This document shows positions 49,677 to 59,661 of a DNA stretch of 64,000 nucleotides, one piece after another (the first letter of the stretch is position 1; every line of letters starts with the position of its first letter). Both the position numbers and the translations under genes were made by a program. The notes beneath the pieces are model-generated. The model made no database searches and was not told the DNA's origin. It saw nothing but the letters and a program-made list of their open reading frames with translations. The stretch spans positions 310,001-374,000 of the forward strand of contig NZ_BAZK01000008.1 of assembly GCF_001310815.1 (NCBI RefSeq). Reading direction: 5' to 3'. The DNA comes from Pseudovibrio denitrificans JCM 12308 (GTDB taxonomy: Bacteria > Pseudomonadota > Alphaproteobacteria > Rhizobiales > Stappiaceae).

Positions 49677-50407
49677 GCCTTCACTCCGGTGAGTTCGAAC
49701 TCGCGGCCGTCTTCTCCCAGAGAAAATTCAGGATACTCTTTGATCGCTTCAGCCACCGCTGGTCTGGAGGCATCATCGATGTGATAGAGCACCCAACGGC
49801 TTCCCGCTTTGCGCTGCAAGCCTTTTACATCCGCCCATGATCCATGCCCATTGGCAGCAGTCATGTACTCGCATTCGATAAAGGCCAGATCTGCCTGCGC
49901 CGCCAGTTCTTCACCTTTTGGAGAAAGCAGGCCATCTCCTGAATAGAACAGAACCTCACTGTCGCTCTTCAGCTGCAGGCTGCGGTTTGGTACAGAGTGG
50001 TTGCTTGGCGTCGTTTCTGCGCGCCATGGACCAAATTCAGTCAGCTCTTCCGAGTCTTGCCAATAAAGATCAAAGCCCAGATCTTTTTCCGGCCAATAAG
50101 CAAACTCCATCAAACGATAAAGCGCCTGATGCTGGGATGCCTGACGACAGATGGTCAGCGGTTTGGATCGCTTGAAGGACTTCATGTAGTTCAACAGCGT
50201 TGTCAGACCAAGGCAATGGTCCGGATGACAATGTGAGATGTAGATGCAGCTGATATCGTCAGCTTTCATCCCATAGGCAAACAAAGCCTGAGGCACGGTT
50301 GGGCCGCAATCGATAAGCAGTTTGAAATCACCCTCTGAGATCAGCAGAGATGAATTCGTTTTTTGCGCATCATACGCGTCGCCACAACCCAGCATTTTTA
50401 CATGCAT
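49673..50407 (-). CDS. MBL-fold metal-dependent hydrolase (RNase Z-like)
   Basis: 244 residues from ATG 50407 (GAGGGGGAAC upstream); the frame upstream is not native. Metal-binding HCHPDH at 59-64, LLIDCG strand before it, NHSVPNRS, YSGDG and a late Tyr-His pair (LYHIDD) are typical of the MBL superfamily. Substrate unknown; small RNase Z-like or phosphodiesterase roles are both possible. Confidence 0.82.
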   Translation of the reverse strand: MHVKMLGCGDAYDAQKTNSSLLISEGDFKLLIDCGPTVPQALFAYGMKADDISCIYISHCHPDHCLGLTTLLNYMKSFKRSKPLTICRQASQHQALYRLMEFAYWPEKDLGFDLYWQDSEELTEFGPWRAETTPSNHSVPNRSLQLKSDSEVLFYSGDGLLSPKGEELAAQADLAFIECEYMTAANGHGSWADVKGLQRKAGSRWVLYHIDDASRPAVAEAIKEYPEFSLGEDGREFELTGVKA

Positions 50408-50489
50408 AATGTTCCCCCTCACAGTGATCCCCAGTTTTAGAGCAGAGAGATTTAACAAGCAAAACATTATGTAGTTGTAAGCGCATAAT

Positions 50490-51380
50490 CTATGCGGCTG
50501 TTCCCAAAACTTTTTCCCGATGCCACATGTAGATGGCCGACCCAAAAATGATGGCTGCACCAGCCAGTGTCAGAGTATCCGGAAACTCACCGAAGAACAT
50601 AAGGCCAATCAACATGGCCCAGATGAGACTGCTGTAGCTGAACGGCGCAATGGTGGACGCTTCCCCAAACGAGAAAGCCTTCACAATGGCATAGTGGCCC
50701 AGACCAGACACGGCACCAATCAAAGCCAGCAGCGCCCAGCCTTCCATGTCCGGTGCTTGCCAGAAGTACGGCGTGAACAGTGTAGTAACCACCGCTCCCA
50801 GCAGGGCCGTATGGAACAGCACGGTTGATGGCGCATCAAACTTGCTCGCGTATCGCGCAACGATGTGTCCGGCGGAGTAAACAACAATGGTCGCCACTGC
50901 GATCAGCGCGCCCAGATCAAGCACATCAGCGCCCGGCTTCACAATCAAAAGCGCGCCAACAAACGCAACCAGAATGGATGTCCAGCGACGAAGGCCAACC
51001 TTTTCGCCCAGAATCGGCACAGACATGGCCGTCACCATCATGGGAGAAAGCAAAGCGATCGCGTGCAGCGTCGCAACCGGGATCAACTGGGCCGCAGCAA
51101 CAGACCCGATGGTCATCACCAAAACAAGAACCGCGCGCAGATAAACAACGGAACCATTGTTCGGCACCATCATGGTCTTCACCCGCGGCGCCATAAAGAT
51201 CAGCATGAACAGCAGATGGAAGAACATCCGCCCCCAAACCACTTGCAGAACCGGATAGGACAAAGACAGGTATTTGCCCACACTATCGACAATGACGAAC
51301 ATAAACATGGCTGCCACCATCCAGAGGATGCCATACTTAACGTTGCCCTGAGCCGGGGCATGGGAAACCATCTCACTCAT
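50490..51380 (-). CDS. DMT-superfamily (EamA) transporter
   Basis: About 296 residues from ATG 51380. Ten hydrophobic segments in two EamA halves (GILWMVAAMFMFVIVDSVGKYL; ILVAFVGALLIVKPGADVLDLG; PFSYSSLIWAMLIGLMFFGEFPD). It is a distant relative of the transporter at 25950-26882, with the same layout. Metabolite exporter of unknown substrate. Confidence 0.87.
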   Translation of the reverse strand: MSEMVSHAPAQGNVKYGILWMVAAMFMFVIVDSVGKYLSLSYPVLQVVWGRMFFHLLFMLIFMAPRVKTMMVPNNGSVVYLRAVLVLVMTIGSVAAAQLIPVATLHAIALLSPMMVTAMSVPILGEKVGLRRWTSILVAFVGALLIVKPGADVLDLGALIAVATIVVYSAGHIVARYASKFDAPSTVLFHTALLGAVVTTLFTPYFWQAPDMEGWALLALIGAVSGLGHYAIVKAFSFGEASTIAPFSYSSLIWAMLIGLMFFGEFPDTLTLAGAAIIFGSAIYMWHREKVLGTAA

Positions 51381-51796
51381 AACAAGCCTGCAATATCCGG
51401 GTTCATGCCGTTCGTCTCGCGGGATTGAAATCCGCGAGTGACACACCGTTCGGTTTTGAGGAAAGGCACTGAAGCTTGTGTTTCAGCGCCAAAGATTACT
51501 TGCCACCTAACTCAGTTTTTTACGTTTTTCTATTCGTTTCTATGGCGTGAGGTAGAATTAATTTTCGTCTTTGGCATCTCAATTATTTTCAACGGATTTG
51601 TTGCTGTTTATTGCCAAGATGCCGCGCAGATATATTTGAAAATTACTCAGCCTGTGAGCAACTTTTTCCTCCGGTGACGCGACAGGACCATGCATTCCAT
51701 AAGGGAAGGACAAGCCAACTTGAGATGAGTCTGCAGGACTGCTTGACCGGTTGTGATTCTTCATTTAACTTTTTTATTAATTAATGAGATGGTGAA
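51381..51796. other. Intergenic region between DMT transporter and ArsR gene
   Basis: About 415 bases, divergent promoters expected at both ends. A small frame at 51438-51677 has no recognisable sequence and poor start context. Nothing else seen. Confidence 0.5.
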
Positions 51797-52147
51797 ATGA
51801 ATACACAAACCAACTTGCCGGAAGTTTTTGGAGCCTTAGCAGACCCGACACGGTTTGCCATCGTTGAGCGACTTTTGAAGGAAGGTGACTTGCCCGTCGG
51901 GCAACTCGCCGAGCCATTTAAAATGTCAGCTCCTGCCATCTCCCGGCATATCAAACTGCTTGAAAACGCTGGCCTCATCGAACGACGCATTGAAAAGCAA
52001 TGGAGGGTTTGTGCATTGAAGAAAGACCGATTTGCAGACCTGCATCAATGGATCGAGCGCTACCGCACTTTCTGGAACACCAGTTTTGACCGACTGGAAG
52101 CACTGCTCGACAAACAGCAAGGGGAAGATGATGACAGCAGCCGATAG
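51797..52147 (+). CDS. ArsR-family transcriptional regulator
   Basis: 116 residues, winged helix (ALADPTRFAIVERLLKEGDLPVGQLAEPFKMSAPAISRHIKLLENAGLI). No metal-binding cysteine motif. It overlaps the following SRPBCC gene by 20 bases, the well-known ArsR-plus-AHSA1 pairing in which the regulator autocontrols the pair. Confidence 0.92.
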   Translation: MNTQTNLPEVFGALADPTRFAIVERLLKEGDLPVGQLAEPFKMSAPAISRHIKLLENAGLIERRIEKQWRVCALKKDRFADLHQWIERYRTFWNTSFDRLEALLDKQQGEDDDSSR

Positions 52148-52592
52148 CATGACACAGGAAGAAACCACTCTGCGGATCACCCGCGACTTCAAAGCCTCAC
52201 CTGAAAAGGTCTATGATGCCTGGACCAATCCTGAAATGCTCGTTCAGTGGTGGGGACCAGAAGGCATGACCACCCCAGAATGTGAAATGGATGTGAGCGC
52301 AGGCGGCCATTGGAAAACTACCATGACTTCGACCAAGGAAGGCGGCGCTTACACGGTCTCCGGCATCTACAAAGTTCTGGAACGCCCAAACCGCCTCTGT
52401 TTCTCGTGGGGCTGGATCAACGATGGTGTTCGCGGTCATGAAACCGACGTGGACCTCACCTTTGAAGCTATTGAGGGCGGAACACGCATGACCATGGTGC
52501 AAAAGGTCTTCGCCGATCCAGAGCAGACTAAAAACCACGATCAAGGCTGGAGCAGCAGTTTCAACGACCTGCAACGCTTCGTCGAAGCCTAA
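52128..52592 (+). CDS. SRPBCC-domain protein (AHSA1-like)
   Basis: 154 residues from ATG 52128 (AAGGGGA upstream), or the next codon. ITRDFKASPEKVYDAWTNPEMLVQWWGPEGMT and the C-terminal GWSSSFNDLQRFV are typical of the AHSA1/START-like fold, which binds hydrophobic ligands. Translated with the ArsR regulator. Ligand unknown. Confidence 0.9.
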   Translation: MMTAADSMTQEETTLRITRDFKASPEKVYDAWTNPEMLVQWWGPEGMTTPECEMDVSAGGHWKTTMTSTKEGGAYTVSGIYKVLERPNRLCFSWGWINDGVRGHETDVDLTFEAIEGGTRMTMVQKVFADPEQTKNHDQGWSSSFNDLQRFVEA

Positions 52593-52616
52593 ACTCCATC
52601 CCCCGGCAGCTCCCGG

Positions 52617-52637
52617 CCTGCGAACTTGCTTCGCGGG
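52617..52637. terminator. Hairpin between convergent SRPBCC and hydrolase genes
   Basis: CCTGCGAA (52617-52624) pairs with TTCGCGGG (52630-52637) with one G-T pair and a 5-nt loop. There is no T run, so it is a weak candidate for both directions. Confidence 0.4.
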
Positions 52638-52651
52638 TTGGGCACCTCTCC

Positions 52652-53500
52652 CTAAAAACTACTCACCAGCCAGTTCAACAGTGCTGGCATCAACTGATGA
52701 TCAAACTCATCGGGCCCTTCCAGAACTCCGAAGACATGGTCTGTTTCGAGCACTGTCAGTTGCTTCGCCCCAAGATGTCGGCGAAGCCAGATTTCGCTGG
52801 AGGTTGGTTGAGGGAAGATGACCCGGTCATGCCGCGCAGCAACCACCAGCATGGGACTGACAAACCCTGACCGTTCCAAAACCGGAGGAACTTCAGGCAA
52901 ATCCTGAAAGAAACGGGCTTTGATCTGAACTTTGGTGCCCCAGGGAAATTCTGCGGAAACCAAATGATCCGGGTCTACAAGCGCGGCACATGTGCGGACC
53001 TTCTCTCCAACCAGATGGCGAAAAGTCTTTCGTGGGTGGACAGTTGGTGCCAGCAAGGCAATGCCATCAAGATCAGGCCGCTTAATCGCAGCACATCCAG
53101 CGATATATCCGCCCTGACTCCAGCCAACCAGAATGAGTTTGGAGAACGATAGGTTTCTTTGAGATCTGACCCAATCAACAACGGCGATCGCATCCTCAGT
53201 CTGGCTTTCAAAAGTGTTGTCTTCCCAAGCGCCGTCGCTGTCTCCTGACCCGCGAAAATCTATCCGTAAAGTGGCATAGCCAACCTCCGCAAGAACGCGG
53301 GCCATGCGAGAGAAGAGGCCTTCACTGGTCCCGGCAATCTCCAGCTCGTCGCGGCTTCCGTGAAAGCCGTGAAGGAGGATCAGAAGGGGCGCGCCAACAC
53401 TGGTAGAGCCTGCAAGTGTTCCGATAATCTTCTGGTCACCAACCGGAATGGCAACCACCTGCTCTTTTTGCTTTACATCCAGCACCTTGCTTGCCCTCAA
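52652..53500 (-). CDS. Alpha/beta hydrolase, cytoplasmic copy
   Basis: 282 residues. Oxyanion-hole HGFHGSRDE, LRIDFRGSGDSDG, nucleophile Ser128 in GWSQGG and a late His in ETDHVFG. No signal peptide. Closely similar to the next gene (same DFRGSG, GWSQGG, LPWG/FPWG and TDHV blocks), so the two are tandem paralogues. Likely an esterase or acyl hydrolase. Confidence 0.87.
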   Translation of the reverse strand: MRASKVLDVKQKEQVVAIPVGDQKIIGTLAGSTSVGAPLLILLHGFHGSRDELEIAGTSEGLFSRMARVLAEVGYATLRIDFRGSGDSDGAWEDNTFESQTEDAIAVVDWVRSQRNLSFSKLILVGWSQGGYIAGCAAIKRPDLDGIALLAPTVHPRKTFRHLVGEKVRTCAALVDPDHLVSAEFPWGTKVQIKARFFQDLPEVPPVLERSGFVSPMLVVAARHDRVIFPQPTSSEIWLRRHLGAKQLTVLETDHVFGVLEGPDEFDHQLMPALLNWLVSSF

Positions 53501-53607
53501 CTCCCCCTACGTGAAGCTGTAAAGCTAAGTCGAAAGCTGGCACAAAAATACTGAAAGTTCTTCAGGAGCAGCCACCCTCAATCGACTGACTGCTCCAACA
53601 GCAACTG

Positions 53608-54507
53608 TTAAAGCTGCTCCTCAAACCATTCAAGAATGGCAGGTACAACCTGCTCATCAATCATCTTTGGTCCTTCAAACGCACTCCAGACATGATCCGT
53701 ATCGAGCACCAGCAGTTTTTCTTCGCCACTGTGGTACCTCATCCAAGCCTCACCAATGGCAGGCTGCGGTGTGATCAGGGCATCTTTCTGAGCCATGATC
53801 ACCATCAGCGGCCCATCATACTGCACAGCTGCTGCAAGCGGGCTTGTTATCGGCAGCTCCTGATAGAAGCGAGCCTTCAGCGTTGTCTCCACGCCCCAAG
53901 GCAGACTAGCCGTGATTGGTGTTTCCGGATCAGAGGACATGGCCTTCTCGACGAGCTCTTTGCCGAAGAGGCCAGTGAAGGTTATGAGGGGATTAGTCGC
54001 GGGAGCCATCAACACAACACTGTCGACATCTGATCTCGCAGCTGCTGCATGACTTGCGACCAAACCACCCTGGCTCCAACCGATCAACGCAAGTTTACCC
54101 CCTTTAAACGCATCTTGCGCACGAATCCACGCAATCGCGGTTACGGCATCTTTAATCTGGCTGGAGAAGGTCGTGTCCTCCCATTTGCCGTCACTTTCGC
54201 CAGATCCACGGAAGTCGATCCGCAAAGATGAAACGCCCTGCTCAGCCAAAAGGCGGGCCATGCGAGAGAACACGCCCTCATCCGTTTCATTCACCGGCAG
54301 CTCATCCCGCGTTCCCGTAAAACCATGTAATAGTATGGCGATAGGCGCGTTTTCTTGTGAGGCTGTTTCAAGCGTGGCAACCATGTTTTGATCGCCAACT
54401 GGTATGGAAACAATCCTCTCTTCAGCAGTGGCGCTTTGGACCAAAGAAAAGCCCAAAAGGCTGACCGCACCAAAGCTCAACCCAATTAATTTCTTCGATA
54501 AATGCAT
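53608..54507 (-). CDS. Alpha/beta hydrolase, secreted copy
   Basis: 299 residues from ATG 54507; signal peptide (KKLIGLSFGAVSLLGFSLVQSATA) sends it to the periplasm. HGFTGTRDEL, LRIDFRGSGESDG, nucleophile Ser145 in GWSQGG, late His in DTDHVW. Paralogue of the gene at 52652-53500, which lacks the signal, so one activity may be held on each side of the inner membrane. Confidence 0.87.
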   Translation of the reverse strand: MHLSKKLIGLSFGAVSLLGFSLVQSATAEERIVSIPVGDQNMVATLETASQENAPIAILLHGFTGTRDELPVNETDEGVFSRMARLLAEQGVSSLRIDFRGSGESDGKWEDTTFSSQIKDAVTAIAWIRAQDAFKGGKLALIGWSQGGLVASHAAAARSDVDSVVLMAPATNPLITFTGLFGKELVEKAMSSDPETPITASLPWGVETTLKARFYQELPITSPLAAAVQYDGPLMVIMAQKDALITPQPAIGEAWMRYHSGEEKLLVLDTDHVWSAFEGPKMIDEQVVPAILEWFEEQL

Positions 54508-54685
54508 CTCAACAATTTCCCCCAAAACTCTAATTTTAAAAACACGCAATAGTATAATCAGCCAGATTTGCTCATCAATGATTGAAAAAGCCAGAGCCTA
54601 TGAGGTCAAGTTAAACACTGCCCTCCCCTTGCTAATCCTGTGACAAATAAGGGAATATACCCATCAATCTGGGGAGGTGTATGAG

Positions 54686-56305
54686 ATGGCAAATGGGCGC
54701 AATGTGCTTTGGATCATGTGTGATCAGCTACGGTTTGATTACCTGAGCTGTTATGGCCATCCGCATTTGCACACCCCAAACATTGATAGGCTGGCGGAAC
54801 GCGGCGTTCGGTTTAACCGTGCTTATGTACAATCCCCCATTTGCGGCCCATCTCGCATGAGCTTCTATACAGGCCGATATGTACGCTCCCACGGCAGCAC
54901 CTGGAACGGCATTCCGCTTAGGGTGGGAGAGCCAACACTTGGCGATCATCTGCAAGAGATTGGTGTACGCAACGTGCTGGTCGGCAAAACGCATATGCGT
55001 GCTGACACCGAAGGCATGGCCCGCCTGGGCATCTCACCTGAGAGCTTCATCGGCGCCCGCGTTGCAGAATGCGGGTTTGAGGTGTTCGAACGCGATGATG
55101 GCCTCCATCCGGATGGCCCTTACTCACCTAACCCAGAATATGACAGCTATCTCAAAGCCAAAGGCTATGACGGGCCTAACCAGTGGGAGCGATGGTCAAA
55201 CTCGGCGGAGGGAGAGGACGGAGAAATCCTCTCTGGCTGGTTGCTTGGTCATTCCGATAAGCCAGCTCGCGTACAAGCTGAACACGCCGAAACTCCCTAT
55301 ATGATCCAGCGGTTTAAAGACTTTGTCGCTGTTGCTGGAGACCAGCCGTGGTGCGTGCACCTTTCCCTGATCAAACCGCACTGGCCCTACATTGTGCCCG
55401 CGCCTTATCATGACATGTACAGCGCTGAAGATGTGTTGCCTGTTGTCCGTTCCGAAGAGGAGAGGCAAGATCCGCATCCCGTGTTCAAGGCATTCATGGG
55501 AGAGCGTGTTTCGAAAGCCTTTTCCAATGATGAGACCCGCGCCAAGGTCATCCCTGCTTATATGGGGCTGATCAAACAGATCGATGATGAAATCGGTAAG
55601 CTCATGGAATTTCTCGATGAAAAGGGCCTGACCGACAACACCATGATTGTGTTCACTTCCGATCATGGTGACTATCTGGGTGACCACTGGATGGGTGAGA
55701 AAGAGCTCTTCCACGAACCTTCCGTCAAAATCCCACTGATCGTGGTTGACCCACGCCCGGAAGCAGACAGCACACGGGGAACCGTTAGTGAAGATCTGGT
55801 GGAAGCCATTGATCTTGCTCCAACCTTCGTGGAGTTCTGCGGGGGTAAACCCAAGCCGAACGTTCTGGAAGGCCGCTCTCTGCTACCACTGCTGGAAAGC
55901 ACAGAACCGATCGCGTGGCGTGAGTTCACAATCAGCGAGTACGACTATTCCATGCGGAATGCGCGAATGGATCTTGGACTACCGGTTTCTGATTGCCGCT
56001 TGGCTATGATTATGGATAAGCGCTGGAAGTTCATTCATGCGGAAGGTTTCCGTCCAATGCTCTTTGATTTGCAGGAGGACCCACAGGAACTTCAAGACCT
56101 TGGCGCAAACCCTGCTTACGCAGCTGAGCGGGAACGGATGAGCGAAGCTTTGTTTGCGTGGTACCGGAAGCACCATACCCGTATCACGATGACAGACGAC
56201 CAGATCGCAGCAAGCGCAGGCAAAGAACTGCAAGCAGGTATCCTCATCGGCTACACTGATGAGGAAGAGCTGGAAGAGGCCAAGCAAGAGCAAGGCCTCC
56301 TTTGA
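54686..56305 (+). CDS. Sulfatase / phosphonate monoester hydrolase family
   Basis: 539 residues from ATG 54686 (GGGGAGG 8 nt upstream). NVLWIMCDQLRFDYL start, the formylglycine motif CGPSR (Cys53), HxxKPHWP-like LIKPHWPYIVPAPYHDMY, and VFTSDHGDYLGDHWMGEKE. Cys53 would need conversion to formylglycine. No signal peptide, as in cytoplasmic phosphonate monoester hydrolases; sulfated sugars are also possible given the glycan genes 7 kb upstream. Confidence 0.88.
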   Translation: MANGRNVLWIMCDQLRFDYLSCYGHPHLHTPNIDRLAERGVRFNRAYVQSPICGPSRMSFYTGRYVRSHGSTWNGIPLRVGEPTLGDHLQEIGVRNVLVGKTHMRADTEGMARLGISPESFIGARVAECGFEVFERDDGLHPDGPYSPNPEYDSYLKAKGYDGPNQWERWSNSAEGEDGEILSGWLLGHSDKPARVQAEHAETPYMIQRFKDFVAVAGDQPWCVHLSLIKPHWPYIVPAPYHDMYSAEDVLPVVRSEEERQDPHPVFKAFMGERVSKAFSNDETRAKVIPAYMGLIKQIDDEIGKLMEFLDEKGLTDNTMIVFTSDHGDYLGDHWMGEKELFHEPSVKIPLIVVDPRPEADSTRGTVSEDLVEAIDLAPTFVEFCGGKPKPNVLEGRSLLPLLESTEPIAWREFTISEYDYSMRNARMDLGLPVSDCRLAMIMDKRWKFIHAEGFRPMLFDLQEDPQELQDLGANPAYAAERERMSEALFAWYRKHHTRITMTDDQIAASAGKELQAGILIGYTDEEELEEAKQEQGLL

Positions 56306-56315
56306 GGAGCAACGA

Positions 56316-56335
56316 GAGGGAGTATCAGCTCCCTC
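56316..56335. terminator. Hairpin between convergent sulfatase and hydrolase genes
   Basis: GAGGGAG (56316-56322) pairs with CTCCCTC (56329-56335), 6-nt loop, in the 33-base gap between two stops. No T run. Confidence 0.45.
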
Positions 56336-56338
56336 ACC

Positions 56339-57358
56339 TCACAGCTTCAGAAAACGCGCAATCTCTTCAAGTATATCCGCATGGATTTGCGCGCGGGCAG
56401 TCCCTTCGGGGTCGTCACAAACCGGATCATCTTTTTCAGCTGCTAAGACTTCAGGCCCTTCCGTTTTACATTCTGCCAGAAACGTAAAGTGGTGACCGGG
56501 CTTGACGACTGAGTAAGTTGCGTTCTCAAGCTTCCCAATAAGATTGCTGCCCTCAGGACCGACATCAGCCGCCTTCCAAAGGTGCTCTTGTCCGATGTTG
56601 ATCAAAAGAACTGGTTGTTGAACCTTTGCAAGGCTTTGCTCATCAACCGCGTAGGTAAAACCCGGATCAATGGCAACGACAGCAGAAACGCGTGGGTCTT
56701 CAGCTGCCTTTGAAAACCCCGCAGGCATGCGAGAGAAGTCGACACCGCCTTTAGAAAGAAACACACAATCAGCCTGAGACTTGCCAATGCCCTGGCAATA
56801 CTCGTTGTACCGATCTCCATCAAAACGCAGACCAGCAAGGTTCAACGCAGTTGCTCCACCCAACGAGAAGCCGAGGGATGTGATGCGGCTCTTATCGACA
56901 TGCTTTGCGAGATAAGGGTCAGCAAACAGTTCATCCAGAGCCGCACTCAGATCTTTAGCCCGTTCATCCAATCGCACGGATCGTCTTGGGGAAGAGTCAC
57001 CGGATGTGCTGCCCTGATGATTGACCGCAAGCACCATGGCCCCTTTCAGCGCCAGTCCTGAGGAGAGCCACGATATCGTGTCCATGTTTCCTCCAGAGCC
57101 ATGCGACAGCAATGCGAGTGGATGCTTACCATCTTTAACCGCAGCGCCAACATAGGCCGAAGTACCTTTGAACACCGCATTATCGCCGACCAGACCACGG
57201 TAAGTCGCTGTTTGGGCTGGGTACCAGACGGAGGCGGCAACAGCTGATGTTCGATGTGGGGCTGAGACAGTAAGGCGATCATAGCCCGCGTATGGCATCT
57301 CCGCCAAAGCGGCTGTGCAGGTGAGAGCGAAGATACTGCCGAGAATGATGGATTTCAT
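56339..57358 (-). CDS. Secreted alpha/beta hydrolase (dienelactone-hydrolase/PAF-AH-like)
   Basis: 339 residues from ATG 57358 (AAAGGAT upstream); signal peptide KSIILGSIFALTCTAALA. SHGSGGN oxyanion loop, nucleophile Ser165 in GFSLGG, acid in AVVAIDPGF, late His in VKPGHHF. Contains four cysteines consistent with periplasmic disulphides (EYCQGIG, ADCVF, ECKTE, VCDD). Substrate unknown. Confidence 0.85.
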   Translation of the reverse strand: MKSIILGSIFALTCTAALAEMPYAGYDRLTVSAPHRTSAVAASVWYPAQTATYRGLVGDNAVFKGTSAYVGAAVKDGKHPLALLSHGSGGNMDTISWLSSGLALKGAMVLAVNHQGSTSGDSSPRRSVRLDERAKDLSAALDELFADPYLAKHVDKSRITSLGFSLGGATALNLAGLRFDGDRYNEYCQGIGKSQADCVFLSKGGVDFSRMPAGFSKAAEDPRVSAVVAIDPGFTYAVDEQSLAKVQQPVLLINIGQEHLWKAADVGPEGSNLIGKLENATYSVVKPGHHFTFLAECKTEGPEVLAAEKDDPVCDDPEGTARAQIHADILEEIARFLKL

Positions 57359-57467
57359 GATGCTATCCTTTGCATTGAGATAACATCTTGGTAGATGGCA
57401 GCTCCGATAAGAGCGTCCTGAAACACGAAGTAGGTCTCCCATATCATGTTTCAGGACGGCAACCGGA

Positions 57468-58796
57468 TCAGGTGCGCATTTCGCTGTTGCTCAGCGGGCC
57501 ATTGCGCAGTTCGCTGATGTACTCGTTCACAGCGGAGGACAGTGATGCAATCTGCTGGTTCATTTCAACGGCTGAGCCAATCACACTCTCAGCGGCGTTT
57601 TCAGTCTCATTTGCATAAGTCGACACATCTGCCACGTTACTGGCCACTAGGCGGGTGCCGGAGTAAGCCTCTGCAATGTTTTGAGCAATCTCCGTCGTTG
57701 CTTCTGCCTGTTGTTTGGCAGAGAGCGAAATGGAATCCGTGACGCTCTCTATTTTGGAAATGGACTCTGCGACTTGCTTGAATGAGACAACTGTTTCTGC
57801 AGTGGCTGACTGGATGGCCTCGATCTGGCCGGAAATCTGGCCAATCGCGTCGGATGTTTGCGAGGCAAGCTCCTTCACTTCACCAGCAACAACGGCGAAG
57901 CCTTTGCCTGTTTCCCCCGCGCGTGCAGCTTCAATGGTCGCGTTCAATGCCAGCAAATGAGTCTGTTCTGCAATGGAGCTGATCAGCTCGACAACTTCGC
58001 CGATGGTTTCAGCAGCAGCACTCAGACTGCTGATCTTGGTTTCACCCGCTTCCACTTCCTGAACTGCGGTTTTGGTGACATCAGCGGTGAACTTCACTTG
58101 ATTGCCGATCTCGGCAGCAGATGCGGAAAGCTCTTCAACGGCGGCAGAAACGGTTTGTACGTTGGCAGAGGTTTCTTCAGAAGCCACGGTCACGGCAGAT
58201 GCGCGCTGAAGCGTCAGGTCGGCAGATTGCTCCATCTGCTGCGCGTTCTGGCTCATGTTGTGACCAGCGCTGGAAAGCGTTTCTGTTGCCGATTTTGTCA
58301 GCATCTCAAAAGCATCAGTCTGGCCGGAGAAATCGCAGATACGGTCCTGAACTTTGGAGATCGCGTGGTTGACCTGATTTGCGTAGACCAGAAACGAGCC
58401 CTGCAAACCACGTGTTACTACACGGCGGTAATACTTATTCGCGGAAAGAGCATGCGTGGACGCCACCATCTCGCGAATAAAGGAATCCATTTTGTCGGTA
58501 GAGTAGTTCACGCTGGCGAGAAGATTCTTCAGCTCACCATGGTCCATCCCAACCAGAGTGCGGGCTTCCAGATCACCGCTCGCCTGCGAAGCTGCGGTCT
58601 CGGTTATGTGTTTCAGCACACGGCGCACTTTCAACATGAAGAACAGCGCAGATACTGCTGTTAGTGCAGCTAAGGCAGACAGGAGTGAGAGCAAACCACT
58701 CTCCCCGCCCACATTCATCAGCGCAACAACAATACATAGCGCAGCCGTCAGGCAACTTAGAAGGACACCCTTAGAGAGTGAGGATAAATTCATCAT
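57468..58796 (-). CDS. Methyl-accepting chemotaxis protein, partner of the PAS protein
   Basis: 442 residues. Two close membrane segments ([17 protein letters not shown] and [21 protein letters not shown]) with almost no periplasmic loop, a linker with GDLEAR, then the signalling domain with the hairpin [34 protein letters not shown] (note His for the usual Asn in EQTN). Such receptors cannot sense outside ligands; input should come from the PAS protein whose gene overlaps its start by 26 bases. Confidence 0.9.
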   Translation of the reverse strand: MMNLSSLSKGVLLSCLTAALCIVVALMNVGGESGLLSLLSALAALTAVSALFFMLKVRRVLKHITETAASQASGDLEARTLVGMDHGELKNLLASVNYSTDKMDSFIREMVASTHALSANKYYRRVVTRGLQGSFLVYANQVNHAISKVQDRICDFSGQTDAFEMLTKSATETLSSAGHNMSQNAQQMEQSADLTLQRASAVTVASEETSANVQTVSAAVEELSASAAEIGNQVKFTADVTKTAVQEVEAGETKISSLSAAAETIGEVVELISSIAEQTHLLALNATIEAARAGETGKGFAVVAGEVKELASQTSDAIGQISGQIEAIQSATAETVVSFKQVAESISKIESVTDSISLSAKQQAEATTEIAQNIAEAYSGTRLVASNVADVSTYANETENAAESVIGSAVEMNQQIASLSSAVNEYISELRNGPLSNSEMRT

Positions 58797-59295
58797 AGGT
58801 CACCCGATTATCGGAGAGGTAGTTAGCGAGGAACTCAGAGCTGTTATGCTGTCCGTCTTTGCGGCTCTTAGGAGCCTGCTCAATCTCCAGCAGCTGCTGG
58901 TAAAACGGAATAATCGCTTCGCTGAGAATCTTGCGCTCTGGCACTCTGCGTGTTGAATGATATCCGATGATCTTTCCGGTATTATCAAAGGTGGGTGTGA
59001 CATGCGCGAACACCCAATAATACTCTCCGCCCTTACAAAGGTTCTTTACATACGCGAAGACCTCATGCCCTTCTGCGATGCGCTTCCACAAAAGCTCGAA
59101 AACGCAACGGGGCATATCCGGATGACGGATAATACTGTGTGGCTGTCCGATTAGCTCCTTATAGGAGTATCCAGCGATCTCACAGAAGATCTCATTACAA
59201 TACGTTATTTTGCCCTTTAAGTCGGTCTTACTGACAATGATGTCTGCCTCACTGAATGTTTTTTCAGTATCGGACAGATGTGCACCCGACGACAT
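58771..59295 (-). CDS. Soluble PAS protein, Aer-like sensor half
   Basis: 174 residues. One PAS domain of the Aer type: [67 protein letters not shown]. Aer-type PAS domains bind FAD for redox sensing, and the HPDMPR loop is shared with them. The C-terminal ~50 residues are a helical tail. The gene overlaps the membrane receptor gene by 26 bases, so the two are made together. Confidence 0.85.
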   Translation of the reverse strand: MSSGAHLSDTEKTFSEADIIVSKTDLKGKITYCNEIFCEIAGYSYKELIGQPHSIIRHPDMPRCVFELLWKRIAEGHEVFAYVKNLCKGGEYYWVFAHVTPTFDNTGKIIGYHSTRRVPERKILSEAIIPFYQQLLEIEQAPKSRKDGQHNSSEFLANYLSDNRVTYDEFILTL

Positions 59296-59661
59296 AGCTG
59301 CCTCTATGTTTTTCTACTTGGTAACTTGAATGAATAAAATTCAAGCAGACAGAACATGTCCTGAATAAATTGACGGGTAGTTAAGATAAAAATCGATTCT
59401 AAGTAATTCACAAAGTCAATTTATAGTATATTCTGCATGCATATGTTATTCTATACATATATATCACCATTTTATATTTCTCTTTGCGCAACAACAAAGA
59501 CAAACTACTTACGTCTAAATTCGCAGATTCGAATTATTACAACTCAGAAACTTCATTCTCTGGGTCAATATATAGATGAAATGAATTTTCTGATTTCAGA
59601 CAAAATAAAAGGCAGCTTAGAAAAACTAAGCTGCCTTAAATATTCGAGTTTTGCGTGTATG
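59296..59661. other. A/T-rich intergenic region
   Basis: About 365 bases, A/T-rich, holding the promoter of the PAS-receptor pair at its left and the terminator of the large receptor gene at its right. No gene seen. Confidence 0.5.
59609..59637 (-). terminator. Rho-independent terminator of the large chemoreceptor gene
   Basis: GGCAGCTTAG (59611-59620) and CTAAGCTGCC (59626-59635), loop of five A, stem extended by AA/TT. Read on the minus strand it is followed by TTTTATTTT, so it ends the gene whose stop is at 59662. Confidence 0.88.

Noticed and set aside
51438..51677. Possible small membrane protein of 79 residues
   Set aside because: Hydrophobic by A/T-rich composition, poor ribosome site, overlaps the divergent promoter region.
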